From positions 1 to 25,116 of the forward strand of contig DRGT01000084.1 in the NCBI GenBank assembly GCA_011055585.1: DNA of 25,116 nt, read 5' to 3'. The notes beneath the pieces are model-generated. The model saw only the letters and a list, made by a program, of their open reading frames with translations. It was not told the DNA's origin and searched no databases. Each line of letters starts with the position of its first letter. Position 1 is the first letter of the stretch. Made by a program: the position numbers and the translations under genes. The DNA is from Candidatus Nitrosopumilus sp. (lineage in GTDB: Archaea > Thermoproteota > Nitrososphaeria > Nitrososphaerales > Nitrosopumilaceae). Positions 7,298-13,903 of this stretch are shown here, one piece after another.

Positions 7298-7681
7298 TTG
7301 GAACACATCCTATATGCAGATGGCAATGAAAAGAAAATTTCGTGGATAATAAAGACTGGGGACTTTATTGATGAGGAGCTTCGAGACCAGCCAGATATTT
7401 ATCTCGATAAGGTGACCCCAACTCAATCAAAATACATCGCAATACATGTTGGAATATTTTGGAGTATTGGGCGTTTCATAATAAAAAATGAAGACATTGT
7501 AAACATCATGCTTGATTCAAAAGAAATGTATGATCATCTGCGGCGAGGAACCGAAAATTCTGACCTATTTATTCACAAAAGAACATGGTTTCTCAATGAA
7601 CTAATCAATCAGAGAAAACTCAAGGTAAATTATCAATTAATTGAACCAAAAGAAAACATTGCTGCAAAGCTCATTAGGTAG
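7298..7681 (+). CDS. Hypothetical protein, 127 aa
   Basis: The start must be TTG at 7298 because an in-frame TGA precedes it at 7292. The protein is mixed alpha/beta with a hydrophobic middle (KYIAIHVGIFWSIGRFIIKNEDIVNIML) that is not a clean membrane segment, and a basic C-terminal half. I do not recognise a family. It is soluble-looking and lacks cysteines. The likely next gene begins 1 nt after its stop, which suggests cotranscription with a 43-aa hydrophobic protein. Function unknown. Confidence 0.7.
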   Translation: MEHILYADGNEKKISWIIKTGDFIDEELRDQPDIYLDKVTPTQSKYIAIHVGIFWSIGRFIIKNEDIVNIMLDSKEMYDHLRRGTENSDLFIHKRTWFLNELINQRKLKVNYQLIEPKENIAAKLIR

Positions 7682-7682
7682 A

Positions 7683-7814
7683 ATGGGAAAAAGTGAGGAT
7701 TGGGTTTTGGCCGGGATTGAGAGTTTTGGTGGGGTGGTAATTCTATGGACAAAAATAGCGTTCCCACTAATCCCTTCCACTGCAATTGTGTCAGACCCTT
7801 CACGCTTTGCCTGA
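7683..7814 (+). CDS. Possible 43-aa hydrophobic microprotein
   Basis: An ATG immediately after the upstream stop opens 43 codons: MGKSEDWVLAGIESFGGVVI, then LWTKIAFPLIPSTAIVSDPS and a short end. The hydrophobic core (about 8-37) could be a membrane-associated helix. The reading fits a compact plus-strand pair with the 127-aa gene and ends tail-to-tail with the minus-strand zinc-ribbon candidate, overlapping it by 15 nt. The opposite strand also has a 62-codon open frame here (7637-7825), which I consider less protein-like. No family recognised. Confidence 0.45.
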   Translation: MGKSEDWVLAGIESFGGVVILWTKIAFPLIPSTAIVSDPSRFA

Positions 7815-8048
7815 TTGTGGCTCAAGCCAAATTATCTTTAACATGCCTCGTTTTAGATCAGAGCCAACATTTCCCATGGTGACAGATAACGACTTGCCCA
7901 AAGAAGAGGCAACAATTTCGCTATCTTGCCAACTGGAACCACATGAAGGACAGCTAGTTCCAACACCAATTGGTTTTGATCCGTAAAAGGCATGGCTTCC
8001 GCTAGAGCCAAGGCACGTGCAGGAAACCCAAATCCTACTATACATCAC
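7800..8048 (-). CDS. Putative zinc-ribbon protein, 82 aa
   Basis: A reading frame with CTC near residue 10 and CPSCGSSWQ near residue 33, the ligand layout of a compact zinc ribbon (CxC-x(22)-CxxC). The rest is small-residue rich, and the C-terminal half (GKSLSVTMGNVGSDLKRGML) has no recognised fold. The start is GTG at 8048 or the directly following ATG at 8045. Codon use is comparable to neighbouring genes. A plus-strand frame of similar length overlaps it but has no structural logic. Existence is more likely than not; function unknown. Confidence 0.52.
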   Translation of the reverse strand: MMYSRIWVSCTCLGSSGSHAFYGSKPIGVGTSCPSCGSSWQDSEIVASSLGKSLSVTMGNVGSDLKRGMLKIIWLEPQSGKA

Positions 8049-8153
8049 ACATTATTAGACGCCAGAATTGATGTACTTGACTAAGCAAATTAGCTGAATT
8101 TTCAAAAATCTAGCTTACGAGACTAAATGAGATATTGAAGATTAAAGAATTCA

Positions 8154-8291
8154 GTGTTGGGAATTAAGGAAAATCACAAGCCAGTGGTATGCCCGATTTG
8201 TGGGAGTCTTGTAACTCCTCATTTTGAGCCAAAATATAATGGCGAGAGGGCGCATTGTAAGAAATGTGGAATTAATTGGGCAGAATCCTAG
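8154..8291 (+). CDS. 45-aa zinc-ribbon microprotein
   Basis: A short frame from GTG at 8154 (TTG at 8157 is an alternative) encodes a protein whose core is VVCPICGSLVTPHFEP, followed by GERAHCKKCGINWAES. CPIC and CKKC spaced about 20 residues apart form a four-cysteine zinc ribbon, typical of small archaeal nucleic-acid or protein-binding modules. The frame is closed upstream by TGA at 8136. Its TAG stop shares the palindrome CTAG with the stop of the convergent glycerate kinase gene. The motif makes it credible despite its size; the partner is unknown. Confidence 0.65.
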   Translation: MLGIKENHKPVVCPICGSLVTPHFEPKYNGERAHCKKCGINWAES

Positions 8292-9544
8292 ATTAGAATC
8301 ACGCCAACATCAAGTAAATTTGTGTGAGTATAGCCGGTGTTGATTAATCCACCATGTTTTTTAAAATACGAATTAGAATTGTTTTTCTTCAAATATGATT
8401 TGACTGATGTTTTTGCAATGTTTTCTGAAATAGCACCAGCATACTTGGTATTACCATCAATTCCATCAGTTCCAATAGAAGCAATGATGTCGTTTCGTTT
8501 AGAATTTTGGAGTTTTTCTATTAATCTTAGTACCAATTCTTGATTTCTTCCACCTTTACCTTTTCCTTTAACTATTACCGTTGGCTCACCACCAAAAATA
8601 AGGGCTGAATTTTTTTTCTTTGGAGCAAGTCTAGCAAGCTTGGTTGCAACTTGCTTGACATCACCTGAAATTGTTATTAATTTTGTAGAGATTTTGAATT
8701 TTTTTGATATTTTTTTCATTGATTCAAGACATTGAGAGTTATTTGCAATAATCACATGTTTGAATTTTGATCTTTTTGGAGTCTCTGGGATTTTTTTAGA
8801 TACTCCATTTTTTAATATAGTTTGAACTTTTTTTGGAATTTTAGTTCCAAGCTTGTATTTTTTAATAATTTTTAATGCATCTTTGAAAGTTGTCTTGTCA
8901 CAATAAGTCATTCCAGATGCAATTGAGGAGAGGTCATCACCTAAAACATCAGACATGACAAGAGCAATAGCACCGCATTTCATGTTTTGTACTAGACACC
9001 CACCTTTTACTTTAGATAGATGCTTTCTAATACAATTAATTTCTTGAATTGTTGCACCTGATTTAAGAAGTTGTTTTGTTAAACTAATTTTTTCATTTAA
9101 ATTTATTCCTTTAGGAAAGCTCATTAATGCAGATGAACCGCCTGATACTAGAAAAATAATAAAATCATTTTTGCTTCTGCTTTCAACGAACTGTAAAGCT
9201 GTTTTTGCTGCCCTAATACTGGTTTGATCAGGTAGAGGATGACCAGCTTTGAATATTTGAAACTTTTTTGATGTTACTAAAGAACTAGAACCTTTTGGCA
9301 TTACGATAATTCCACCTTTAATTTTAGTAATTGAATCAACTGCTTTTGTCATCGAGTCTGCAGCTTTGCCAAAGGCAACAAGATAGACATTTTGATATTG
9401 TTTTAGTTTGATTTTTCCTTTAACAAATTTTTCAATAGAAATTTTAGGTTTTGCAGCTTCTAATCCTGCTTCTAATATCAGCAAAGCTGTTTTTTTCTTC
9501 TGATTTTTAGATAATTTGTTAAAATTTTTAATTATCACTTTCAA
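8288..9544 (-). CDS. Glycerate 2-kinase, MOFRL family
   Basis: A 418-aa protein of the MOFRL/DUF4147 glycerate kinase family (GckA/TtuD type), which makes 2-phosphoglycerate from glycerate and ATP. Visible motifs are VAFGKAADSM (56-65), GHPLPD (101-106), FLVSGGSSALMS (131-142), SDVLGDD (198-204), GKGGRNQELVLRL and SIGTDGIDG in the C-terminal MOFRL domain, ending in TGYTHTNLLDVGVILI. The family usually has a TGPTxTN-like sequence here, so TGYTHTN is a slight variant. The start is TTG at 9544, 52 nt from the divergent dehydrogenase. The protein is very Lys-rich. It feeds glycerate into lower glycolysis or gluconeogenesis. Confidence 0.9.
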   Translation of the reverse strand: MKVIIKNFNKLSKNQKKKTALLILEAGLEAAKPKISIEKFVKGKIKLKQYQNVYLVAFGKAADSMTKAVDSITKIKGGIIVMPKGSSSLVTSKKFQIFKAGHPLPDQTSIRAAKTALQFVESRSKNDFIIFLVSGGSSALMSFPKGINLNEKISLTKQLLKSGATIQEINCIRKHLSKVKGGCLVQNMKCGAIALVMSDVLGDDLSSIASGMTYCDKTTFKDALKIIKKYKLGTKIPKKVQTILKNGVSKKIPETPKRSKFKHVIIANNSQCLESMKKISKKFKISTKLITISGDVKQVATKLARLAPKKKNSALIFGGEPTVIVKGKGKGGRNQELVLRLIEKLQNSKRNDIIASIGTDGIDGNTKYAGAISENIAKTSVKSYLKKNNSNSYFKKHGGLINTGYTHTNLLDVGVILI

Positions 9545-9561
9545 ATCTTGTCAGAATTTGT

Positions 9562-9578
9562 AAGATATAATAATAATC
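9562..9578. promoter_or_regulatory. Shared TATA-like element of a divergent 52-bp promoter
   Basis: The sequence AAGATATAATAATAATC is the only TATA-like tract between the TTG of glycerate kinase (9544, leftward) and the GTG of the dehydrogenase (9597, rightward). Its TATAATA core is about 27 nt before the GTG, and read on the other strand its ATTATATC is about 22-25 nt before the TTG. Both distances suit leaderless archaeal transcripts, so one AT-rich box may serve both directions. Confidence 0.5.
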
Positions 9579-9596
9579 AATGGTGTCGGATTAAAT

Positions 9597-10541
9597 GTGT
9601 ATACTGTAAGAATCCCCAAAGTAATCAAATTTGGTGAAAACGCCCTTTCTGAAACTGAATATCCAAAAAATGCTCTAGTTGTAACTACTACACCACCTGA
9701 TCTTTCAGGCAAATGGCTTGATAGGATGGGCATACAAGATTACATGTTATTTGACAAGGTAACCCCAGAACCTTCCATTAAAGACGTCCAAAATTTAATT
9801 GCCGAATACAAGGACAAAAAACCCTCTGTGCTCATTGGTCTTGGTGGCGGAAGCTCAATGGATGTTGTAAAATATTCTGCACAAGATTTTGGTGTAGAAA
9901 AGATACTGATTCCAACAACATTTGGTACAGGGGCAGAAATGACGACATATTGCGTTCTAAAGTTTGAAGGAAAAAAGAAGCTGTTACATGAAGATAGATT
10001 CTTAGCTGACATGGCGGTAGTAGATTCGTATTTTCTAAAAGGCACACCAGAACAAATTGTTAAAAACTCTGTTTGTGATGCTTGCGCTCAAGCAACTGAA
10101 GGTTTCGATAGTAATCTTGGAAACGACTTGACTCGAACATTGTGCAAGCAAGCATTTGATATTCTCTATGATGCAATAATGAATGACAAGCCAGAAAATT
10201 ATCCTTATGGCTCTATGTTATCTGGCATGGGCTTTGGTAACTGTTCTACAACACTTGGTCACGCGTTATCTTATGTTTTCTCAAATGAGGGAGTGCCACA
10301 TGGATATTCTCTGTCATCTTGTACCACTATAGCCCACAAGTTTAACAAATCTATTTTCTATGAGCACTTCAAAGAGGCCATGGAAAAGCTTGGATTTGAT
10401 AAACTTGATCTTAAAGAAGACGTTGACAAGGCAGCTGACACTGTAATGACTGACAAAGGACATTTGGATCCTAATCCAATTCCAATCAAAAAAGAGGACG
10501 TCATCCAGTGTCTAAATGACATCAAAGCTGCCAATTTGTAA
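9597..10541 (+). CDS. Iron-type alcohol dehydrogenase; probable malonic/succinic semialdehyde reductase
   Basis: A 314-aa group III (iron-containing) dehydrogenase. Nucleotide binding is shown by GLGGGSSMDVVKY (81-93) and IPTTFGTGAEMT (105-116). Metal-site positions are Asp161, His222 (GHALSYVF) and His235 (VPHGYSLS). The usual second ligand, His in DALTHAxE, is Gln165 (DACAQATEG). The protein is shorter than the usual ~380 aa. From memory, a Nitrosopumilus maritimus enzyme of this family was shown to reduce malonic and succinic semialdehyde in the 3-hydroxypropionate/4-hydroxybutyrate CO2-fixation cycle, and this protein fits that role. The start is GTG at 9597, the only conventional start after the upstream in-frame TAA, with a TATA box at the right distance. 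Confidence 0.85.
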   Translation: MYTVRIPKVIKFGENALSETEYPKNALVVTTTPPDLSGKWLDRMGIQDYMLFDKVTPEPSIKDVQNLIAEYKDKKPSVLIGLGGGSSMDVVKYSAQDFGVEKILIPTTFGTGAEMTTYCVLKFEGKKKLLHEDRFLADMAVVDSYFLKGTPEQIVKNSVCDACAQATEGFDSNLGNDLTRTLCKQAFDILYDAIMNDKPENYPYGSMLSGMGFGNCSTTLGHALSYVFSNEGVPHGYSLSSCTTIAHKFNKSIFYEHFKEAMEKLGFDKLDLKEDVDKAADTVMTDKGHLDPNPIPIKKEDVIQCLNDIKAANL

Positions 10542-10636
10542 AAAATCTATTCATTTTTCTTTGTTTATTTGAGCTGCGAAATCCATCTCTACCAATCTAA
10601 TTTATTAATGTAGAAATTAATGGCTTTTCAGGGCAA

Positions 10637-11755
10637 ATGGGCAGGGTAAAGTTTGGAATTCAAAATGGTCTCAATGTAGCAAGGGCAGGATATACTGAAG
10701 ACCAAATTATTACTGCCTGTACTTTAGCTGATAGAACAGGATACGACTCTGTATGGTATATGGACCACACAAATGTACCTCAGTGGAAAAAAGCCATAGT
10801 TTTAGACCCTTGGGTAATGTTGGCTGCAATTGCAAATGCTACTAACAATGTAGAGCTAGGTACCTGTGTTACTGATGCAATCCGGCGTCATCCATCAAAC
10901 ATTGCGTTAGCAGCAATTACACTAGATAGAATTTCAAAAGGCAGAGCTATTCTAGGATTAGGTGCAGGCGAGGCTCAAAATCTCAAAGAGTTTTGCATTC
11001 CATTTGAAAAACCTGTTTCAAAGTGGGAAGAGCAAATTCAAGTTATTCATACATTGTATGATTCAAGTCCAGACAACACTGTAAATTTTGATGGAAAGTT
11101 TTACAAGCTAGAAGGAGCATGTCTGCAAGCGCCATCCATTAGAAAACCACGTCCCCCAACTTACATGGCAGCTGGTGGTAAACGTACATTAGCACTTACT
11201 GGAAAATATGGTGACGGGTGGCTTCCAATTGGATATACACCTGAATTATTTGAAGACCATGTAAGTCAAATTAAAAAATCAATGGATGAGAATGGCCGAA
11301 CCGATGTTGAAAAGAATAACTTCCAATTTGCACTAGACATTGATGTTTACTTTTCTGAAGATGCTGAAGAGTCTTGGGCCAAAATGAAAGAAGCCGTCAA
11401 GGTATCATTGTTCAAACCCGAAGTGTTACGAGTTCATGGTCTCAAAGAAATTGAAGGATTTGATTTTAGAAAATATTTTACAGAGTATTCAATGTCAAAC
11501 CAGTCATGGATTGTGAAAATGCGAGAAGCAGCTACTAAGATTCCTGAACCAATTGCGCGTAGCTCCACTGCAGTTGGTACTCCTGAAGATGTAATACCAA
11601 CATTTGAAAGATTCCTAAAGGCTGGTGTGAACCACTTTGTAATTAGATTCTGGGGCAAAAACTACTTTGGTAGTATTGATAAATTTGCTAGTGATGTAAT
11701 GCCTCATCTTAAGGAAAAGGATGAGACTTCTGCAACCTTCCTGAAAGGAATGTAA
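10637..11755 (+). CDS. LLM-class (F420-dependent type) oxidoreductase
   Basis: A 372-aa luciferase-like monooxygenase-superfamily TIM barrel, closest by motif to F420-dependent 5,10-methylenetetrahydromethanopterin reductase-like proteins. Visible blocks are ADRTGYDSVWYMDHTN, ELGTCVTDAIRRHPSNIA, LDRISKGRAILGLGAGEAQN, PTYMAAGGKRTLALTGKYGDGW and, near the end, AGVNHFVIRFWGKNYF. Such proteins use F420 or FMN. Thaumarchaea make F420, but the substrate of this paralogue is unknown and it should not be read as proof of methanogenic chemistry. The start is ATG, 96 nt after the dehydrogenase stop, with AT-rich promoter-like sequence between, so it is probably a separate transcript. Confidence 0.88.
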   Translation: MGRVKFGIQNGLNVARAGYTEDQIITACTLADRTGYDSVWYMDHTNVPQWKKAIVLDPWVMLAAIANATNNVELGTCVTDAIRRHPSNIALAAITLDRISKGRAILGLGAGEAQNLKEFCIPFEKPVSKWEEQIQVIHTLYDSSPDNTVNFDGKFYKLEGACLQAPSIRKPRPPTYMAAGGKRTLALTGKYGDGWLPIGYTPELFEDHVSQIKKSMDENGRTDVEKNNFQFALDIDVYFSEDAEESWAKMKEAVKVSLFKPEVLRVHGLKEIEGFDFRKYFTEYSMSNQSWIVKMREAATKIPEPIARSSTAVGTPEDVIPTFERFLKAGVNHFVIRFWGKNYFGSIDKFASDVMPHLKEKDETSATFLKGM

Positions 11756-11782
11756 TCTATTGTTTTTTAAAAACTAAATCAT

Positions 11783-11863
11783 TTAAATAAATTCAAAAAT
11801 CTCTCTTTCGTCTTTTCTACGCCTTATATCTCTGCAAAAGCTACATTCGCATAATTTTTCCAT
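11783..11863 (-). CDS. Possible 26-aa Cys-rich microprotein
   Basis: A 27-codon frame in an otherwise empty 285-nt gap encodes MEKLCECSFCRDIRRRKDER followed by EIFEFI. The CxCxxC cluster followed by a strongly basic then acidic helix is unlikely to be random. The ATG is preceded by AT-rich sequence (TTTTTAAT), but that is too close to serve as its TATA box. Three cysteines in five positions suggest zinc or redox binding, perhaps as a dimer. No family recognised; evidence for translation is only compositional. Confidence 0.38.
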   Translation of the reverse strand: MEKLCECSFCRDIRRRKDEREIFEFI

Positions 11864-12040
11864 ATTAAAAATACACAATGATTTCATTTAGGCTAATGTT
11901 TGTAGAAAATAACAAAAACTTACTGATTTCAATTTGGATATTTACCTAAGTATCAAAATTTTAAAACTCAATTTCAAGTATCAGACAATTATCATTGAAT
12001 GCATGTTAGCCAAAATCAATAAAAGCTAATATCCTTTGAT

Positions 12041-12469
12041 GTGAACTATATTCTGCGAGTTGGGAAATTGGGAAAATCATTATCAGATATTTTAGTGAAA
12101 GACGTTATGACTGAATCTATAATATCAGTAGATCCTCAAACTACTGTTTTTCAAATCGCAAACATGATGGAAAAAGGGGGAATTGGGGCAGTTCTAGTCA
12201 AAAAGGATGGGCAACCAGCAGGAATAATAACTGATAGAGACTTTGCAGTAAAAATTGCAGTAAACCATCACCCAACTGACACACCAGTAGAAAAAGTTGC
12301 ATCATATCCACTACAAACAATAAACTATAACGAATCCATTTTAACTGCAGCTGAGCAGATGACTACAAAAAAAATTAGAAAATTAGCTGTTGTGAATGAT
12401 GGTAAAGTTGTTGGAATAATTACATCAACTGATCTTGTAAATCAGTTAGCTATAAACAAGAACGATTAG
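12041..12469 (+). CDS. Tandem CBS-domain protein
   Basis: A 142-aa stand-alone protein of two CBS motifs (about 18-72 and 84-137), recognisable from VKDVMTESIISVDPQTTV with GIITDRDF, and YPLQTINYNESILTA with VVGIITSTDL. CBS pairs bind adenine nucleotides or S-adenosylmethionine and act as energy or ligand sensors for partner proteins. No effector domain is attached, so the partner is unknown. The start is GTG at 12041, with AATAAAAG at 12018-12025 rather close for a leaderless promoter. A TTG at about 12068 is a possible later start that leaves both CBS motifs intact. Confidence 0.9.
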   Translation: MNYILRVGKLGKSLSDILVKDVMTESIISVDPQTTVFQIANMMEKGGIGAVLVKKDGQPAGIITDRDFAVKIAVNHHPTDTPVEKVASYPLQTINYNESILTAAEQMTTKKIRKLAVVNDGKVVGIITSTDLVNQLAINKND

Positions 12470-12485
12470 TAAAATTACTTTTAGA

Positions 12486-12494
12486 TTTATAATG
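12486..12494 (+). promoter_or_regulatory. TATA-like box of the FMN-binding protein
   Basis: TTTATAATG is centred about 25 nt before the GTG start at 12515. It suggests leaderless transcription separate from the CBS gene, despite the short 45-nt gap. Confidence 0.5.
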
Positions 12495-12514
12495 TTAAAT
12501 TAAATACCAATTTC

Positions 12515-13150
12515 GTGCAGCTTTTAGGAAAACTAGAAATCAAATCCAAAGAAAAGATCAAAGAATTTCTAAATCAGGAGCACGTTGGACGAATAGCATC
12601 TATTGACAAGAATGGCTTTCCTCAAATTATCCCAATGAATTTTGTATTTCTTAATGATGCAATCTATATGCACTCTCACACTAAAGGCGAAAAGCTAGAT
12701 AACATTAAGAAAAATCAAAAGGTTGGATTTGAAGTTGATAGAGAACTAGAGTTTTTACCATCATACTTTGAGGATCCAAATGATGCATCCCTTGCTGATA
12801 CACTTTACATTTCAGTTGTAATCAAGGGCACAGGAAAAATTGTCGAAGATAAAAAAGAAAAAACTTTGGCACTAAATGGTTTGCTGAAAAAATATCAACC
12901 AGAAGGATTCTATGAACCAATTAAACCTCAAATGCAAGTTTTAGATGAAGTTGCAATAATCAAGGTAACACCAACTGAATCTTTTCGTGGAAAATACAAA
13001 ATTGGACAAAACCTAAGAGTAGAAGATCGTGAAAGTTTAGCAAGAAAGATTCTTGATCGAAATACAAAAACTGCTAAAGACACTCTCAAAATCATGGGAT
13101 TTAATTTAACAGAGAATGGTCTTGAGATGACTGACGAACCAGAATGGTGA
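12515..13150 (+). CDS. Pyridoxamine 5'-phosphate oxidase-related FMN-binding protein
   Basis: A 211-aa flavin split-barrel protein of the PNPOx-like superfamily. The signature is in the first half: HVGRIASIDKNGFPQIIPMN, then AIYMHSHTKGEKLDNIKKNQ and KVGFEVDREL, which is the FMN-binding barrel as in NimA-like and F420/FMN-binding small oxidoreductases. A helical C-terminal extension (RESLARKILDRNTKTAKDTL) follows. The PLP-synthesis substrate residues cannot be verified, so vitamin B6 oxidation should not be assumed; an FMN, F420 or haem ligand is equally possible. The start is GTG. Its end is followed by T- and A-rich sequence at 13152-13170. Confidence 0.85.
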   Translation: MQLLGKLEIKSKEKIKEFLNQEHVGRIASIDKNGFPQIIPMNFVFLNDAIYMHSHTKGEKLDNIKKNQKVGFEVDRELEFLPSYFEDPNDASLADTLYISVVIKGTGKIVEDKKEKTLALNGLLKKYQPEGFYEPIKPQMQVLDEVAIIKVTPTESFRGKYKIGQNLRVEDRESLARKILDRNTKTAKDTLKIMGFNLTENGLEMTDEPEW

Positions 13151-13205
13151 ATTTTTTTAAAAAAAATCTTAATTTCTAGTGTGACTTACCCAATACGTGG
13201 GCTAA

Positions 13206-13307
13206 ATGAGTCATCATTGCTATTATTGTGATCAAATATTTGATTCCAAAGAAAAATTATATGAACATTTAGAAGTTCATTCAAAATCTGAAAAAAAGTC
13301 TAGTTAG
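13206..13307 (+). CDS. 33-aa C2H2 zinc-finger microprotein
   Basis: An ATG opens 33 codons: MSHHCYYCDQIFDSKEKLYE then HLEVHSKSEKKSS. The spacing C-x2-C-x12-H-x3-H is that of a classical C2H2 finger, with aromatic and leucine core positions in place. Single C2H2 fingers are known in archaea and can bind DNA or proteins. Its TAG overlaps the TAA of the convergent Cys-rich gene in TTAG. The finger geometry makes it a strong candidate despite its small size. Confidence 0.68.
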   Translation: MSHHCYYCDQIFDSKEKLYEHLEVHSKSEKKSS

Positions 13308-13510
13308 TTGTGTTGACCACAAAAACATCGTTTACATGTATCGCTGCCTACTCGATTCTTTAAGAAATCAATTTGTCCTTGATTTAATCTTCCATGTTGA
13401 ATAGCGTTTAGAAGAGATTCTGTTTCGATAGGTTCAAACTCTTCTTGGCAATCACATTTAGGACATTGGCATTGTATTTTTTCAGCCAATATAGGCTCAA
13501 GATAGAACAA
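13304..13510 (-). CDS. Cys-rich putative zinc protein
   Basis: A 68-aa protein with two cysteine clusters, CQCPKCDC (about 14-21) and CKRCFC near the C terminus, bracketing a helical segment (SLLNAIQHGRLNQGQIDFLK). The eight or so thiol positions suggest a bi-dentate zinc ribbon or an Fe-S/metal-binding module. The start may be TTG at 13510, or TTG at 13489, which better suits the distance from TTATAAATC (around 13521-13530, minus strand). The two choices differ by seven residues and neither affects the cysteines. No family recognised. It diverges from the ribbon-helix-helix gene and converges on the C2H2 finger. Confidence 0.68.
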   Translation of the reverse strand: MFYLEPILAEKIQCQCPKCDCQEEFEPIETESLLNAIQHGRLNQGQIDFLKNRVGSDTCKRCFCGQHN

Positions 13511-13567
13511 TCTTAAAAATGATTTATAACAATTGCAAAACCAGTCTTATAAAAAAATTTATGAAAG

Positions 13568-13585
13568 ATCAGCTCATTAGCTGAT
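13568..13585. promoter_or_regulatory. Perfect 7-bp inverted repeat between divergent small genes
   Basis: ATCAGCT-CATT-AGCTGAT is a perfect inverted repeat with a 4-nt spacer. It lies between the leftward Cys-rich gene (start about 13510) and the rightward ribbon-helix-helix gene (start 13638). Ribbon-helix-helix proteins commonly bind short palindromes and often regulate their own promoter, so this is a reasonable operator candidate; it could also be an RNA hairpin. Confidence 0.45.
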
Positions 13586-13637
13586 TGACACTAATAGTAT
13601 GCCTTGTTGTAGCTGTAAATAGGCTTAGTGAGAGTAA

Positions 13638-13799
13638 TTGGGTATTCGAATAACAATAGTAATCGATGAGGATTTACACGGAAAATTAAGAGACTTGCAA
13701 GCAAAACAGATTAAAGAAAAAAAAGCTGCAATTAGTTTTTCTCAAGTGTTAAATGAATCAATCAGACGTGGGATCAAAGAAAAAAAAGTGAAATCTTAA
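13638..13799 (+). CDS. Ribbon-helix-helix (CopG/Arc-type) DNA-binding protein
   Basis: A 53-aa protein starting at TTG, with MGIRITIVIDEDLHGKLRDL as an N-terminal beta strand and first helix, then AAISFSQVLNESIRRGIKEK as the second helix pair. An alternating strand (RITIVID), helix A, turn and helix B is the ribbon-helix-helix fold used by dimeric repressors and antitoxins. No toxin partner is adjacent: the neighbours are a Cys-rich protein and a basic protein. A TATA-like TAAATAG (13616-13622) lies about 20 nt before the TTG. The fold is recognised by pattern, and the DNA target is probably the nearby palindrome. Confidence 0.7.
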   Translation: MGIRITIVIDEDLHGKLRDLQAKQIKEKKAAISFSQVLNESIRRGIKEKKVKS

Positions 13800-13872
13800 T
13801 GTAATTTATCAAATTAAAAAAAAATTAAGTAAAATTGATCTGATTAATTGGATCTTAACACTACACAATTAC

Positions 13873-13880
13873 TATTTTTA
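13873..13880 (+). promoter_or_regulatory. TATA-like box of the RS-rich basic protein
   Basis: TATTTTTA is centred about 27 nt before the ATG at 13904, with no ribosome-binding sequence between, fitting a leaderless and probably well-expressed transcript. Confidence 0.5.
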
Positions 13881-13903
13881 CGTAAAGCACAAGTGCGGAT
13901 ATT

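Noticed and set aside
7637..7825. A 62-codon minus-strand frame starting MSHNQAKREG that overlaps the ends of two genes.
   Set aside because: It runs antisense to the 3' end of the 127-aa gene and overlaps the zinc-ribbon gene end in another frame. The plus-strand 43-aa reading and the minus-strand zinc ribbon give a simpler arrangement. It cannot be excluded fully.
13621..13660. A possible tRNA T-loop (GGTATTCGAATAAC).
   Set aside because: No flanking acceptor, D or anticodon stems can be folded, and the bases encode the start of the ribbon-helix-helix protein.
13638..13799. Possible antitoxin of a toxin-antitoxin pair.
   Set aside because: The ribbon-helix-helix fold fits, but no neighbouring gene looks like a toxin (RelE, MazF, PIN or HEPN); the next gene is the RS-rich basic protein.
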